This document shows positions 43,218 to 51,830 of a DNA stretch of 55,383 bases, piece after piece. The position numbers and the translations under genes were made by a program. Within the stretch, counting starts at the first letter, position 1. The number at the start of each line of letters is the position of its first letter. This DNA is from Helicobacteraceae bacterium (GTDB lineage: Bacteria; Campylobacterota; Campylobacteria; Campylobacterales; Sulfurimonadaceae). Below the pieces are notes generated by a model. It was not told where the DNA came from, did not search any database, and saw only the letters and a list, made by a program, of their open reading frames with translations. The stretch lies in the NCBI GenBank assembly GCA_027066325.1, contig JAMONY010000011.1, positions 1-55,383 on the forward strand, written 5' to 3'.

Positions 43218-44231
43218 ATGAAGATAGTTACACTTTCAGTCATAGCATCAGTTGCACTTAGTGCATCAGGATTAGTACAAGTAGCAGATAAGGCAGGTTT
43301 AAAAAGCATACCAGAGTCTACCTTGGAGTTACTAAAGCTTACAGATAATCCAAAAAATCCGATTACAGAGTCTAAAGTTGAGCTTGGCAAAAAGCTATAT
43401 TTTGATCCACGACTCTCAAAAAGTGGACTTATATCATGTAATACATGTCACAATCTAGCAGAGGGTGGTGATGATGGGGTGAGCGCTGCCATAGGTCATG
43501 CTTGGAGAGCAAATCCACACCATCTAAACTCACCAACTGTATATAATGCAGTATTTTTTGACTCACAGTTTTGGGATGGTAGAGATCCAGATCTAGAAAA
43601 GCAGGCACAAGGACCAATCTTGGCAGCTCCAGAGATGGCAGCTAGCAAAGAACATGTAGTCTCCACTGTGCTCTCTATGCCAGCTTATGTTGATGAGTTT
43701 AAAGAGGCATATGGCGATAGTGTTCAGATAGATTATGAGACTATAACTGCTACTATTGCAACTTTTGAGCGTACTCTTGTAACTCCATCAAGATTTGATG
43801 ACTTTTTAAATGGTAAACATAATGCTATAGATAAAGAGGAGAAGAGAGGTCTTGAGATCTTTATAGATAGAGGTTGTGCAAGCTGCCACAATGGTATAGC
43901 ACTTGGCGGATCTATGAGTGCATTTGAGGTTGCCAATAAGTATAAGTATGCTTCTTTAGGAGACTTTAGCGGAGATAAGAACTCTCAAGTTAAGGTACCA
44001 ACCCTTAGAAATCTAAGCGCAACAGCTCCATATTTTCATAACGGAGCTATCTGGAGTCTTGATGAGGCTATCGTTGAGATGGGAAGAGTTCAGCTTGGTT
44101 TAGATCTAAATAGAACAGATGTGGATTCAATCAAGAAATTTTTAGGTACATTAGATGGCAGGGTGCCTCAAGTGATCTATCCAATACTGCCAGCATCTAC
44201 AGAGTCTACTCCAAGACCAGATGCAAATTAA
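43218..44231 (+). CDS. ccpA: Di-haem cytochrome c peroxidase
   Basis: 337 residues with a signal peptide (IVTLSVIASVALSASG). Two haem motifs, CNTCHNLAEGGDD near residue 75 and CASCHNGIALGG near 220, plus ATAPYFHNGAIWSLDEAI, the conserved region around the high-potential haem, define the bacterial cytochrome c peroxidase/MauG family. It reduces periplasmic hydrogen peroxide with electrons from cytochrome c. Preceded by perR and a Fur/PerR-type box, so peroxide induction is likely. Confidence 0.93.
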   Translation: MKIVTLSVIASVALSASGLVQVADKAGLKSIPESTLELLKLTDNPKNPITESKVELGKKLYFDPRLSKSGLISCNTCHNLAEGGDDGVSAAIGHAWRANPHHLNSPTVYNAVFFDSQFWDGRDPDLEKQAQGPILAAPEMAASKEHVVSTVLSMPAYVDEFKEAYGDSVQIDYETITATIATFERTLVTPSRFDDFLNGKHNAIDKEEKRGLEIFIDRGCASCHNGIALGGSMSAFEVANKYKYASLGDFSGDKNSQVKVPTLRNLSATAPYFHNGAIWSLDEAIVEMGRVQLGLDLNRTDVDSIKKFLGTLDGRVPQVIYPILPASTESTPRPDAN

Positions 44232-44303
44232 ACTTTTTAGCTATATTTTAACCTAAAGAAGATGAACTCTTATAGTCTTTAAGCTTATTTAGAGTACAAT
44301 CAC

Positions 44304-44338
44304 AGTTAAGCGAACATAAGTTGTACGCTAACTATAAC
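44304..44338 (+). promoter_or_regulatory. Inverted repeat over the promoter of the repeat lipoprotein
   Basis: AGTTAAGCG (44304-44312) and CGCTAACT (44326-44333) are inverted copies with one bulged A, followed at once by a TATAAC -10 candidate (44333-44338) 13 bases before the ATG. The position fits an operator. Confidence 0.35.
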
Positions 44339-44351
44339 ATAAGGTGAAGAT

Positions 44352-45914
44352 ATGAAAACAAGATACAGAGTCGGTCTATCGCTTATCGCGATAGCACTGT
44401 TAACTGGAGGGTGTTCGCAACAACAAGCAGCAACGCCAGTAGTATCAGAGAGTAGTAGTGTAAAAAGTAGTGTTGTTGATGATGGCTCTGCTGATAAGAT
44501 CAAAGCACTAGAAGCTGAGTTAGCAAAAAGCAAAAAAGCTTTGGCTGAAGCTAAAACGGCATCTTCTTCTACACCTGTAGAGACCAAGAGAGATGTTAGT
44601 AGTGATATAGATCTACCACCTGCAAAACCTGGTCAATGTTTCACAAAAGCATTTTTTCCACCAAAGTATAAGACTACAACTGAGAAAGTTTTAGCAACTG
44701 AAGCTAGTGAGAAAATTGAGGTTATTCCTGCAACTTACAAAACAGTGAAAGAGAAAGTTCTTGTAGGTGAAGCTAGTGAGCGCGTTGAGATTCTGCCTGC
44801 TGTTTATGGTACACAGACAGAGACTATTGAGGTTAGCCCTGAAGAGTTGATCTGGAGAGTTGCTAAAGATAGCAAATCTGCAAGAGCTTCTCAGGTAGTT
44901 CTAGATGCTGCAAAAAAAGGTGGTATTGATCTAGCATCTGCAAAAGTTGGTAGCTGTTACCATGAGCATTATCTAGCTCCTAAATACAAAACTGTAACAG
45001 AGAAGATGCTTGCATCTGAAGCTAGCGAAAAGCTAGAAGTTATACCTGCTAAGTATGAGTTAGTAAATGAGAAGGTGTTAGTATCTGAAGCTAGTACACG
45101 ACTTGAGACTATCCCAGCTAAGTATAAAACTGTAAGTGAAAAAGTTCAAATTGAGCCTGCAAAACAGATCTGGAAAAAGACTCCTTGTCTAGATGAAGGG
45201 TGTGATAATCAAGAGATTTTATGTCTAGTTGATGTACCTGCTAAGTATAGAACTGTTACAAAAACTGTACTTGTAGAGCCGGCAAAAACAAAAACTGTTC
45301 AGATTCCAGCCAAATACAAAACTGTTAAAGTTAACAAGTTGGTCTCTCCAGCTACAACAAGAGCTATACCTATTCCTGAAACATACAAAAGTGTAACACA
45401 CACTGAAAAAGTATCAGATGGTGAGTACATTTGGCATCCAGTTAATGAGAACAATCCATTAACTCCTCCAAGTACAAGAACTGGTAATGTTATCTGTCTA
45501 ACTAAAACACCTGCTAAGTATAAAAAAGTTAGCAAAACTGTTGTTAAGACACCGGCATCATCTAAGACTATTACTATCCCTGCAAAATATAAAACTGTAG
45601 AGGTTGTGAAGTTAGATAAGCCAGCACAAGAGAAGAGAATTCCTATTCCAGCAACTTATAAAACTGTTACAAAAACAGAGCTTATAGCTGATGGATATAC
45701 AAAATGGGTTCCTATAGTATGTAAGTCAAATATGACTACTACAACTATCAAGAATGTGCAAAAAGCACTAAAAGATGTAGGTTTTTACAAAGGTCCAATT
45801 GATGGCATCTGGGGATCACAATCTAGAGCTGCTGTTAAAGCGTATCAAAAATCTAAAAACCTTCCACTCTCTGGTTTGAGCGTTGAAGTTATGGAGAAAT
45901 TAGGTCTATATTAG
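44352..45914 (+). CDS. Lipoprotein with nested YKTV repeats and peptidoglycan-binding domain
   Basis: 520 residues. Lipobox ALLTGGC (Cys21), a short coiled-coil-like helix (about 48-70, KIKALEAELAKSKKALAEA), a repeat region (about 96-457) and a C-terminal peptidoglycan-binding domain (461-520, VQKALKDVGFYKGPIDGIWG). The repeat unit is roughly IPAxYKTVTEKVLVxEASxRxE. Twelve units fall into four groups of three, each group opened by a Cys motif (GQC, GSC, LCL, ICL) and closed by a Trp (IWRV, IWKK, IWHP, KWVP). A lipid anchor at one end and peptidoglycan binding at the other suggest a strut between outer membrane and cell wall. Monocistronic, with a terminator after it. Confidence 0.8.
   Translation: MKTRYRVGLSLIAIALLTGGCSQQQAATPVVSESSSVKSSVVDDGSADKIKALEAELAKSKKALAEAKTASSSTPVETKRDVSSDIDLPPAKPGQCFTKAFFPPKYKTTTEKVLATEASEKIEVIPATYKTVKEKVLVGEASERVEILPAVYGTQTETIEVSPEELIWRVAKDSKSARASQVVLDAAKKGGIDLASAKVGSCYHEHYLAPKYKTVTEKMLASEASEKLEVIPAKYELVNEKVLVSEASTRLETIPAKYKTVSEKVQIEPAKQIWKKTPCLDEGCDNQEILCLVDVPAKYRTVTKTVLVEPAKTKTVQIPAKYKTVKVNKLVSPATTRAIPIPETYKSVTHTEKVSDGEYIWHPVNENNPLTPPSTRTGNVICLTKTPAKYKKVSKTVVKTPASSKTITIPAKYKTVEVVKLDKPAQEKRIPIPATYKTVTKTELIADGYTKWVPIVCKSNMTTTTIKNVQKALKDVGFYKGPIDGIWGSQSRAAVKAYQKSKNLPLSGLSVEVMEKLGLY
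44637..45722 (+). repeat. Coding repeat: 4 blocks of 3 units
   Basis: Encodes residues 96-457 of the lipoprotein. Each unit is about 22-23 residues around PAxYKTV, and three units plus a Cys/Trp frame make a block of about 70-100 residues. The units differ at DNA level, so this is an old protein repeat rather than a recent DNA duplication. Confidence 0.8.
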
Positions 45915-45933
45915 ACTTGAATTCTCAAGAGAT

Positions 45934-45957
45934 AACCCCCTTTCTATCTGGGGGTTT
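45934..45957 (+). terminator. Terminator between the repeat lipoprotein and modA
   Basis: AACCCCC and GGGGGTT form a 7-bp stem with a 9-nt loop, followed by only a few T. It starts 20 bases after the lipoprotein stop and ends 10 bases before the modA ATG, so its 3' arm may also influence modA translation. Confidence 0.6.
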
Positions 45958-45966
45958 GATACTATT

Positions 45967-46704
45967 ATGACTAAAACTATAATTAGCATGGTTTTTGTGA
46001 TAGTAGCTCTAAGCTCAACACTCTGTGCAACTGAAAAGATTAAGATAGCTGTTGCGAGTAACTTCTATACAACTATGAAAAAGATAGCATTAAAGTTTGA
46101 GACTATTTACCCCTATAAGATCATACTTATCTCAGGCGCAACAGGTCAGCAGTATGCTCAGATAGTACATGGTGCGCCATATGATCTCTTTTTTGCAGCA
46201 GATTCAAAGCGTCCAGAACTATTAGAAGAGAGCGGTACTGGAGTAGATGGTAGCCGTTTTACCTACGCTATTGGCGCCCTTGTGCTCTGGAGTAGTGAGT
46301 CAGATCTTATAGATGCCAACGCTACTATACTTAAGCGTTTGAACTTCTCTAGATTGGCCATAGCCAACCCTAAAGTAGCACCATATGCACAGGCTAGCTT
46401 GCAGACACTGAAGGCTCTAAATATTTTCACATCAGCTTCAAGTAAAATTGTTTATGCGCAGAGTGTTGCTCAAGCACTTATGTTTGCTCAAACGCAAAAT
46501 GCTCAACTAGCTTTTATATCATACGCGCAGCTAAAATCTCTCAATCAAGGTTCGTATTATATTGTTCCGCAAACACTTTATGACCCAATCATTCAGCAGG
46601 CAATAGTACTCAAAAAGAGTAGAGCAACAGAGCAATTTTTACGCTTTTTTAGAAGCAGAGAGGTTGGACAGATAATCAAACACTCGGGATATACACTGCC
46701 GTGA
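45967..46704 (+). CDS. modA: Molybdate ABC transporter, substrate-binding protein
   Basis: 245 residues with a signal peptide (IISMVFVIVALSSTLCA). The ModA pattern is clear: IKIAVASNFYTTMKKIALKFE, SGATGQQYAQIVHGAPYDLFFAADSKRPELLEESG, and LAIANPKVAPYAQAS. It binds molybdate or tungstate in the periplasm and hands it to ModBC. Followed by modB with a 4-base overlap. Molybdenum supply fits the nitrate respiration suggested by narK. Confidence 0.93.
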   Translation: MTKTIISMVFVIVALSSTLCATEKIKIAVASNFYTTMKKIALKFETIYPYKIILISGATGQQYAQIVHGAPYDLFFAADSKRPELLEESGTGVDGSRFTYAIGALVLWSSESDLIDANATILKRLNFSRLAIANPKVAPYAQASLQTLKALNIFTSASSKIVYAQSVAQALMFAQTQNAQLAFISYAQLKSLNQGSYYIVPQTLYDPIIQQAIVLKKSRATEQFLRFFRSREVGQIIKHSGYTLP

Positions 46705-47384
46705 TACTAGATGCTTCAGACTTAAATGCACTATTTATAACCTTTAAGCTAGCCTTTATAACAACTACTATACTGCTTGTGCTTGGCACCCCTTTGGCTT
46801 GGTGGCTCTCAAGAACATCTTGTAGATACAAGTTTCTCATAGAGGCGGTAGTAGCTCTACCACTTGTACTGCCTCCAACAGTCATAGGTTTTTATCTACT
46901 TATAGCACTAGGTGAGGGTGGAGTCATAGGCTCATTGAGTCAATTTCTAGGTTTAGGATCTCTAGCATTTACATTTACAGGCTTGGTTATAGGTTCGGTA
47001 TTTTACTCCTTACCTTTTGTAGTGCAACCTCTGCAGTCTGCTTTTGTCTTTATAGACCAGAAGATACTTGATGCTGCATCAACACTAAGAGCATCTAAGT
47101 ATGATCAATTTTTAACCATTATATTTCCACTTGCTAAACCAGGTTTCTTAACGGCTGCCATTTTAGGTTTTGCTCATACACTTGGTGAGTTTGGCGTGGT
47201 GTTGATGATAGGTGGAAATATAGCGGGTGAAACTCAAGTTGCATCAGTAGCCATATATGAACATGTAGAGTCTTTGCAGTATGCTCAAGCTCACACACTA
47301 TCGCTCATACTACTGCTCTTCTCATTTGTCACATTGGCACTTATATATGCTTTTAATCGTCGCTTTATGGTCGGTAAGATATGA
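46701..47384 (+). CDS. modB: Molybdate ABC transporter, permease
   Basis: 227 residues from a GTG start overlapping the modA stop (GTGA). Five or six membrane helices and the ModB signatures WLSRTSCRYKFLIEAVVALPLVLPPTVIGFYLL and the EAA-type loop HTLGEFGVVLMIGGNIAGETQ, which contacts the ATPase. Overlaps modC by 4 bases (ATGA). Confidence 0.94.
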   Translation: MILDASDLNALFITFKLAFITTTILLVLGTPLAWWLSRTSCRYKFLIEAVVALPLVLPPTVIGFYLLIALGEGGVIGSLSQFLGLGSLAFTFTGLVIGSVFYSLPFVVQPLQSAFVFIDQKILDAASTLRASKYDQFLTIIFPLAKPGFLTAAILGFAHTLGEFGVVLMIGGNIAGETQVASVAIYEHVESLQYAQAHTLSLILLLFSFVTLALIYAFNRRFMVGKI

Positions 47385-48433
47385 GCATCTGTATCAAGCT
47401 AGCGCTTAGTAAAAAGAGTCTAAATTTAGATGTAGATATAGATATCAAAGATAGCTTAGTGAGTGCTATTTTAGGTGAGTCAGGATCAGGTAAGACAACT
47501 CTGCTTAGAGTAGTAGCTGGTATTGAGAGAGTTGATGATGCCACGCTATATGTTGATGCTCAGTGTTGGCAAGATGATAAAACATTTTTGGCACCACATA
47601 GACGCCCAGTTGGGTATGTATTTCAAGACTCAATGCTCTTTGAACATCTAAGTGTAGGGCAAAATATAGAGTATGCACTTAAGCGTGTAGGTACTGCAAA
47701 GAGATATATTGATATTGATGAGATGCTACAGATTTTAAAGATAGATCACCTCTTGCAACGCAGACCTCACACGCTCTCAGGTGGCGAAAAACAGCGTGTA
47801 GCCATAGCGCGCGCACTTGCTACAAATCCACAGATACTACTTTTAGATGAGCCCTTGTCAGCTCTTAATGTAGAGCTAAAAGATCAAACCTTAAACTATC
47901 TAAGCTATATTTGCAATACATTTGGTATTCAGATGCTCTATGTTACACACTCTTTTCGAGAGGCTGCAGCCATCGCAGAGCAGGTGTTGTATCTACAAAA
48001 TGGTAGAGTCAATTTGGCTAAAGATCTTAATGCTTTATCTATAGATCTCTCAAAAGTAAAAGCTCAAGAACACTTTAGCATCATTCCTACCAAATTAAAG
48101 AGTGAGCTTAGAGAACATGGGTTGTGTGAGCTAGAGTTTGATGGCGGTATTTTTACTGTAGACAACCATTTAGCTCACAACAGAGTTAACCTGCTTATAA
48201 GAGCGGAAGATGTCAGCATATCTCTTGAGCATCCGCTACATACAAGTGTATTAAATATCTTTAAAGTAGTGGTTATAAAGATAGAGTCAAATGGATCTAG
48301 AGCACTTATCCAGCTCCAGATTAACAAAACCATACTACTCTCATCTATTACAACGCTTTCACTGCAGAGGCTATCTCTAAGAGAAGATATGGAGGTTTTT
48401 ATAGAGATAAAAGCACTATCTATCTCAACTTAA
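47381..48433 (+). CDS. modC: Molybdate ABC transporter, ATP-binding protein
   Basis: 350 residues. Walker A GESGSGKTTLLRVVAG, Q loop region GYVFQDSMLF, signature LSGGEKQRVAIARAL, Walker B ILLLDEPLSALN and the switch His in YVTHSF are all intact. The C-terminal third (about 255-350, RVNLLIRAEDVSISLEHP) is a regulatory MOP/TOBE-like domain that in ModC can bind molybdate and limit transport. Last gene of modABC. Confidence 0.93.
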   Translation: MSICIKLALSKKSLNLDVDIDIKDSLVSAILGESGSGKTTLLRVVAGIERVDDATLYVDAQCWQDDKTFLAPHRRPVGYVFQDSMLFEHLSVGQNIEYALKRVGTAKRYIDIDEMLQILKIDHLLQRRPHTLSGGEKQRVAIARALATNPQILLLDEPLSALNVELKDQTLNYLSYICNTFGIQMLYVTHSFREAAAIAEQVLYLQNGRVNLAKDLNALSIDLSKVKAQEHFSIIPTKLKSELREHGLCELEFDGGIFTVDNHLAHNRVNLLIRAEDVSISLEHPLHTSVLNIFKVVVIKIESNGSRALIQLQINKTILLSSITTLSLQRLSLREDMEVFIEIKALSIST

Positions 48434-48490
48434 CTACCTATATGCTTAATATTTAATCACCGTTATGCCTATTTGCTAAGCTTAAAGTGT

Positions 48491-48496
48491 TATAAT
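48491..48496 (+). promoter_or_regulatory. -10 box of narK
   Basis: TATAAT 30 bases before the narK ATG, within a 93-bp AT-rich gap that separates it from modC. The flanking AGCTTAA occurs twice (48479 region and 48511 region) as a direct repeat. No clear -35. Confidence 0.5.
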
Positions 48497-48526
48497 TTTA
48501 CATATAATTTAGCTTAAGGAGTAGTT

Positions 48527-49807
48527 ATGGCATTAAAAGATCTTAAAGGGCAGGGGCACTGGCCAACCCTTCTAGCCGCATTTTTGTATTTTGATTTTAG
48601 CTTTATGGTCTGGACTATGATGGGTCCGTTATCGACTGAATTAGCAGAGTTCTTAGAAGCAACACATGGATTTATTATGAGCGCCAATCAAGAAGCTACA
48701 CTGCTTGCGATCCCTATCTTAGGAGGAGCTATACTGCGAATTTTACTTGGTTTTTTAGTCGATAAGATAGGAGCTAAAAAAACGGCAATCATGGCTCAAA
48801 GCATCGTGGTAGCTGGACTATATTTTGCATATTTTAAAAGTGATACCATCACATACAATGAACTTCTACTTGTTGCTGCCATACTTGGATTTGCTGGAGC
48901 TAGTTTTGCTGTTGCACTTCCTCAGGCTGGTCAGTGGTACCCACCAAAGCTCCAAGGTGTTGTCTTGGGTCTTGCTGGAGCTGGTAACATAGGTGTTGTT
49001 GTAGATTTTCTATTTGCACCAAAGATAGCTGAACTTTGGGGTTGGGAGAGTGTCTTTTTAGTTGGTGCAGTACTATCTACTTTTATCTTGATAGTCTACT
49101 TTTTTATGGCAAAAGATGCACCTTTAAGTGTCTATCAGCCACGACCAAAAAAGTTAAAAGATTATGCTAAACTCTTAAAAGATAGAGATACTTGGTGGTT
49201 TAGTCTCTTTTATGCTGTTAGTTTTGGTGGATTTGTAGGTTTTGCTATGTATATGAAAGTCTATCTACTTGGCACCTATCATGCAGATATGGTTGAGTTT
49301 GGTCTTAGTGTCTTAGGTGAGGGCAATGTTAAGGTTGTTGCTGGTTATTTTGGAGCACTATGTATATTTGCTGGAGCGATTTTGCGTCCTGTTGGAGGAG
49401 CTATTGCAGATAGATTTGGCGGTATAAAATCACTATATTACTTCTTTGGAGTTGTTATACTGCTTGTGATAGCTAGTGCAACTCTTGATGTTTCATTTGC
49501 TATTGCGATCTTAATGCTTTTTGTTATTATGGCACATCTTGGCATGGCAAATGGAGCTGTTTTCCAGCTTGTCCCTCAAAGATTTGGTGCAGATATCGGT
49601 ATCATGACAGGGATCATAGGGTGCGCTGGAGGTCTTGGAGGATTTATGCTTATAAAGACTCTTGGTTGGAGCAAGGGGGCATTTGATGGCTATATGATAG
49701 GGTTCTTGATCTTTGCAGTTCTTGTTGCTGTGGCGATAGCTAGTATGAGTCTTGTGAAGACTAGATGGAGAACTACTTGGGGCATACAGGCTGGTGGTCG
49801 TATATAA
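48527..49807 (+). CDS. narK: NarK-type nitrate/nitrite transporter (MFS)
   Basis: 426 residues, twelve predicted membrane helices. Family features: FSFMVWTMMGPLSTELAEFL (helix 1), the loop RILLGFLVDKIGAKKT, the substrate-binding region GFAGASFAVALPQAGQWYPPKLQG, and AGAILRPVGGAIADRFGG with the second NNP-family signature. It moves nitrate and/or nitrite across the inner membrane. 13 bases before the PP2C-kinase gene, so the two form an operon downstream of modABC. No nitrate reductase is in the window. Confidence 0.92.
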   Translation: MALKDLKGQGHWPTLLAAFLYFDFSFMVWTMMGPLSTELAEFLEATHGFIMSANQEATLLAIPILGGAILRILLGFLVDKIGAKKTAIMAQSIVVAGLYFAYFKSDTITYNELLLVAAILGFAGASFAVALPQAGQWYPPKLQGVVLGLAGAGNIGVVVDFLFAPKIAELWGWESVFLVGAVLSTFILIVYFFMAKDAPLSVYQPRPKKLKDYAKLLKDRDTWWFSLFYAVSFGGFVGFAMYMKVYLLGTYHADMVEFGLSVLGEGNVKVVAGYFGALCIFAGAILRPVGGAIADRFGGIKSLYYFFGVVILLVIASATLDVSFAIAILMLFVIMAHLGMANGAVFQLVPQRFGADIGIMTGIIGCAGGLGGFMLIKTLGWSKGAFDGYMIGFLIFAVLVAVAIASMSLVKTRWRTTWGIQAGGRI

Positions 49808-49820
49808 GAGGAGGTAAGAT

Positions 49821-51452
49821 TTGAAAAAGAGCATTAAGCTATCTGGTTTCTGCCTCGCTAAAGGTGATGAGCTAAAGGGCGATGATCGCTATGAGATAGA
49901 TATCAGTGATGATGTAGCCATAGCCATACTTTGTGATGGAGTTGGCAGTGCACATAGAGGTGCAGAAGCTGCTGATAGAGTCTGTAATTTTCTCAAAAAA
50001 AGTCTCAAAAATCGCCCACGCTCTTGGAGTATTGAGAAATCTTTTAGACATTTTATAGAGAGTATAAACAAGATACTCTATCAAGAGTCTATGGACTCAT
50101 ACGAACGCACAGAGCTTATCACAACTGTTGCGGTTGTGCTCATAGAGTCCAATAGGCTCTATGGTGCAAATGTTGGAGATAGTAGAATTTACATGCAGCG
50201 TCAAGAGAGTCTCACTCAGCTCTCAGTAGATCATGTTAGTGACGATGAGGGCTTTGAGGGTGTTTTAGAGCAAGCAGTAGGTATCGCTCCTACCCTTAAA
50301 ATACACTACTTCGAAAACATCTTAAAGCAAGATGACATAGTCTTGCTGTGTAGTGATGGGCTATATGCTGTCTTGGATGAGCAGCAGATCTATAGCGGAG
50401 TGCAGGTTGGTGCTAGACACTTGGTCAAATCAGCTAGTGCAAAGCTAAAAGACAACCTTCCAGATGATACAACAGCAGTGGTGGTTAAGATAGGTTCTGT
50501 AAGTAAAAAACAGACTCTAAAAAGTCAAAAACTAGATATACCAGAGCAGTTACATCAAGATCAGGTTGTCGATGGGTATAGACTTAAAAAGCCACTCATT
50601 CAAAACAATAGAACTTGGCTCTGTGAAAAAAAAGATAGAGAGTATGTCATAAAATTTGCACCATTTGAAGCGATTGATGATGAGCGAACACTAGATCTTT
50701 TTGTAGAGGAGGCATGGAACGCAGCGCGATTAAAGGCTGGATTTTTCCCAAAAGCAGTTATCCCTAAAAAACGCTCCTTCCGCTACTATATCATGGAGAA
50801 CCTAAAAGGAGATCAGCTCTACTCTCATATCACTCAAAGAGCACTACTGGTAGATGAAGGAGTCTCTTTGGCTAGATTTTTGCTTAAAATGGCTCAACAT
50901 CTACTAAGTTATGATCTAGTCCATGGAGATATTAAGCCAGAAAATATCATAAGAGCACAAAGAGCCGGTAAGACATACTATAAGATAGTAGACTTTGGTT
51001 CTATTGTTGAGATATTTAGCATTAGTTCACGCGCAGGTACACCATCATATCTAGCTCCTGAGAGATTTGAAAATAGCAACATTAATGAGCAGAGTGAGAT
51101 ATTTGCCATAGGTGTAACTCTGTATGAGGCGCTAACTTCTAAGTTGCCATATGGTGAGATAGAGCCGTTTCAAACACCAAATTTTAAGCCACCAAAAAGA
51201 GTGACACACTACAATAAAAATATCCCACTATGGCTAGATAGCATCATCTCAAGAGCTATAACAAGCGAACTTGATCTAAGGTATAAAAACTACAGTGAGA
51301 TGCTGTATGACCTAGAACATCCAGAAAAAGTTAAACCATTTTACGATAAAAGCAGACCACTTATCCAGAATAATCCACTTCTATTTTTCAAAATCGGTTT
51401 TTTTGTTATGCTTGCTTCAAATCTAGCTCTATTGACTATGCTTTTCAAATAA
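49821..51452 (+). CDS. Bifunctional PP2C phosphatase / Ser-Thr kinase, tail-anchored
   Basis: 543 residues from a TTG start after GAGG. N-terminal PP2C domain (1-230): ILCDGVGSAHRGAEAAD, GANVGDSRIYM and LLCSDGLYAVLD supply metal-binding Asp residues. C-terminal kinase domain (about 250-510): YVIKFAPFE (ATP Lys), VHGDIKPENII (catalytic Asp), KIVDFGS (DFG) and GTPSYLAPERFE (activation segment). One helix at the very end (GFFVMLASNLALLTMLF) anchors it in the membrane. Both activities look intact. A similar kinase/phosphatase next to a nitrate transporter is, as I recall, found in Pseudomonas nitrate assimilation loci, so it may control NarK; that is inference. Confidence 0.9.
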   Translation: MKKSIKLSGFCLAKGDELKGDDRYEIDISDDVAIAILCDGVGSAHRGAEAADRVCNFLKKSLKNRPRSWSIEKSFRHFIESINKILYQESMDSYERTELITTVAVVLIESNRLYGANVGDSRIYMQRQESLTQLSVDHVSDDEGFEGVLEQAVGIAPTLKIHYFENILKQDDIVLLCSDGLYAVLDEQQIYSGVQVGARHLVKSASAKLKDNLPDDTTAVVVKIGSVSKKQTLKSQKLDIPEQLHQDQVVDGYRLKKPLIQNNRTWLCEKKDREYVIKFAPFEAIDDERTLDLFVEEAWNAARLKAGFFPKAVIPKKRSFRYYIMENLKGDQLYSHITQRALLVDEGVSLARFLLKMAQHLLSYDLVHGDIKPENIIRAQRAGKTYYKIVDFGSIVEIFSISSRAGTPSYLAPERFENSNINEQSEIFAIGVTLYEALTSKLPYGEIEPFQTPNFKPPKRVTHYNKNIPLWLDSIISRAITSELDLRYKNYSEMLYDLEHPEKVKPFYDKSRPLIQNNPLLFFKIGFFVMLASNLALLTMLFK

Positions 51453-51574
51453 AGAGTACTCGTAGAGATTTTTTTAAGCTGCGTGCAATCTAAATTAGAG
51501 GCTATGCTTAGCTTAACTCTACTATTAGATACCGCTTCGCAAAGAGCCTTAAACAGACTCTGTTTGTAAAAAAA

Positions 51575-51585
51575 TATGATATCAT
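51575..51585 (+). promoter_or_regulatory. -10 and overlapping palindrome before the small lipoprotein
   Basis: TATGAT (51575-51580) is a good -10 and overlaps the perfect 10-bp palindrome ATGATATCAT (51576-51585), 20 bases before the TTG start. The 152-bp gap before it also holds AAACAGA-C-TCTGTTT (51551-51565), an inverted repeat of unknown meaning. Confidence 0.4.
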
Positions 51586-51604
51586 GTTGCAAAAAGGATA
51601 GATT

Positions 51605-51793
51605 TTGAAAATAGCACTACAGTTAATAATTTTTATCATGTTAACTGGCTGTTCTAACAAAGGAGTTTATGATGGCATACAGACAAGCAACCAGCTTGAG
51701 TGCTCTAAGGTGCCATCATCACACTATGATGAGTGTATGCAAAATGTGAGTCAAACATACGATGAGTATGAGCGCGAAAGAGAGAAGATTTAA
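51605..51793 (+). CDS. Very small lipoprotein
   Basis: 62 residues from a TTG start with AAAGGAT before it. The lipobox MLTGC (Cys16) is convincing, and the mature part (about 46 residues) has two further cysteines and a very charged end (YDEYEREREKI). It could be an entericidin-like or accessory envelope lipoprotein; I cannot assign a family. The TTG start leaves some doubt. Confidence 0.6.
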   Translation: MKIALQLIIFIMLTGCSNKGVYDGIQTSNQLECSKVPSSHYDECMQNVSQTYDEYEREREKI

Positions 51794-51830
51794 AAATCTT
51801 AAAAGAAGAAGAGGGTATTAGGTAGATACT

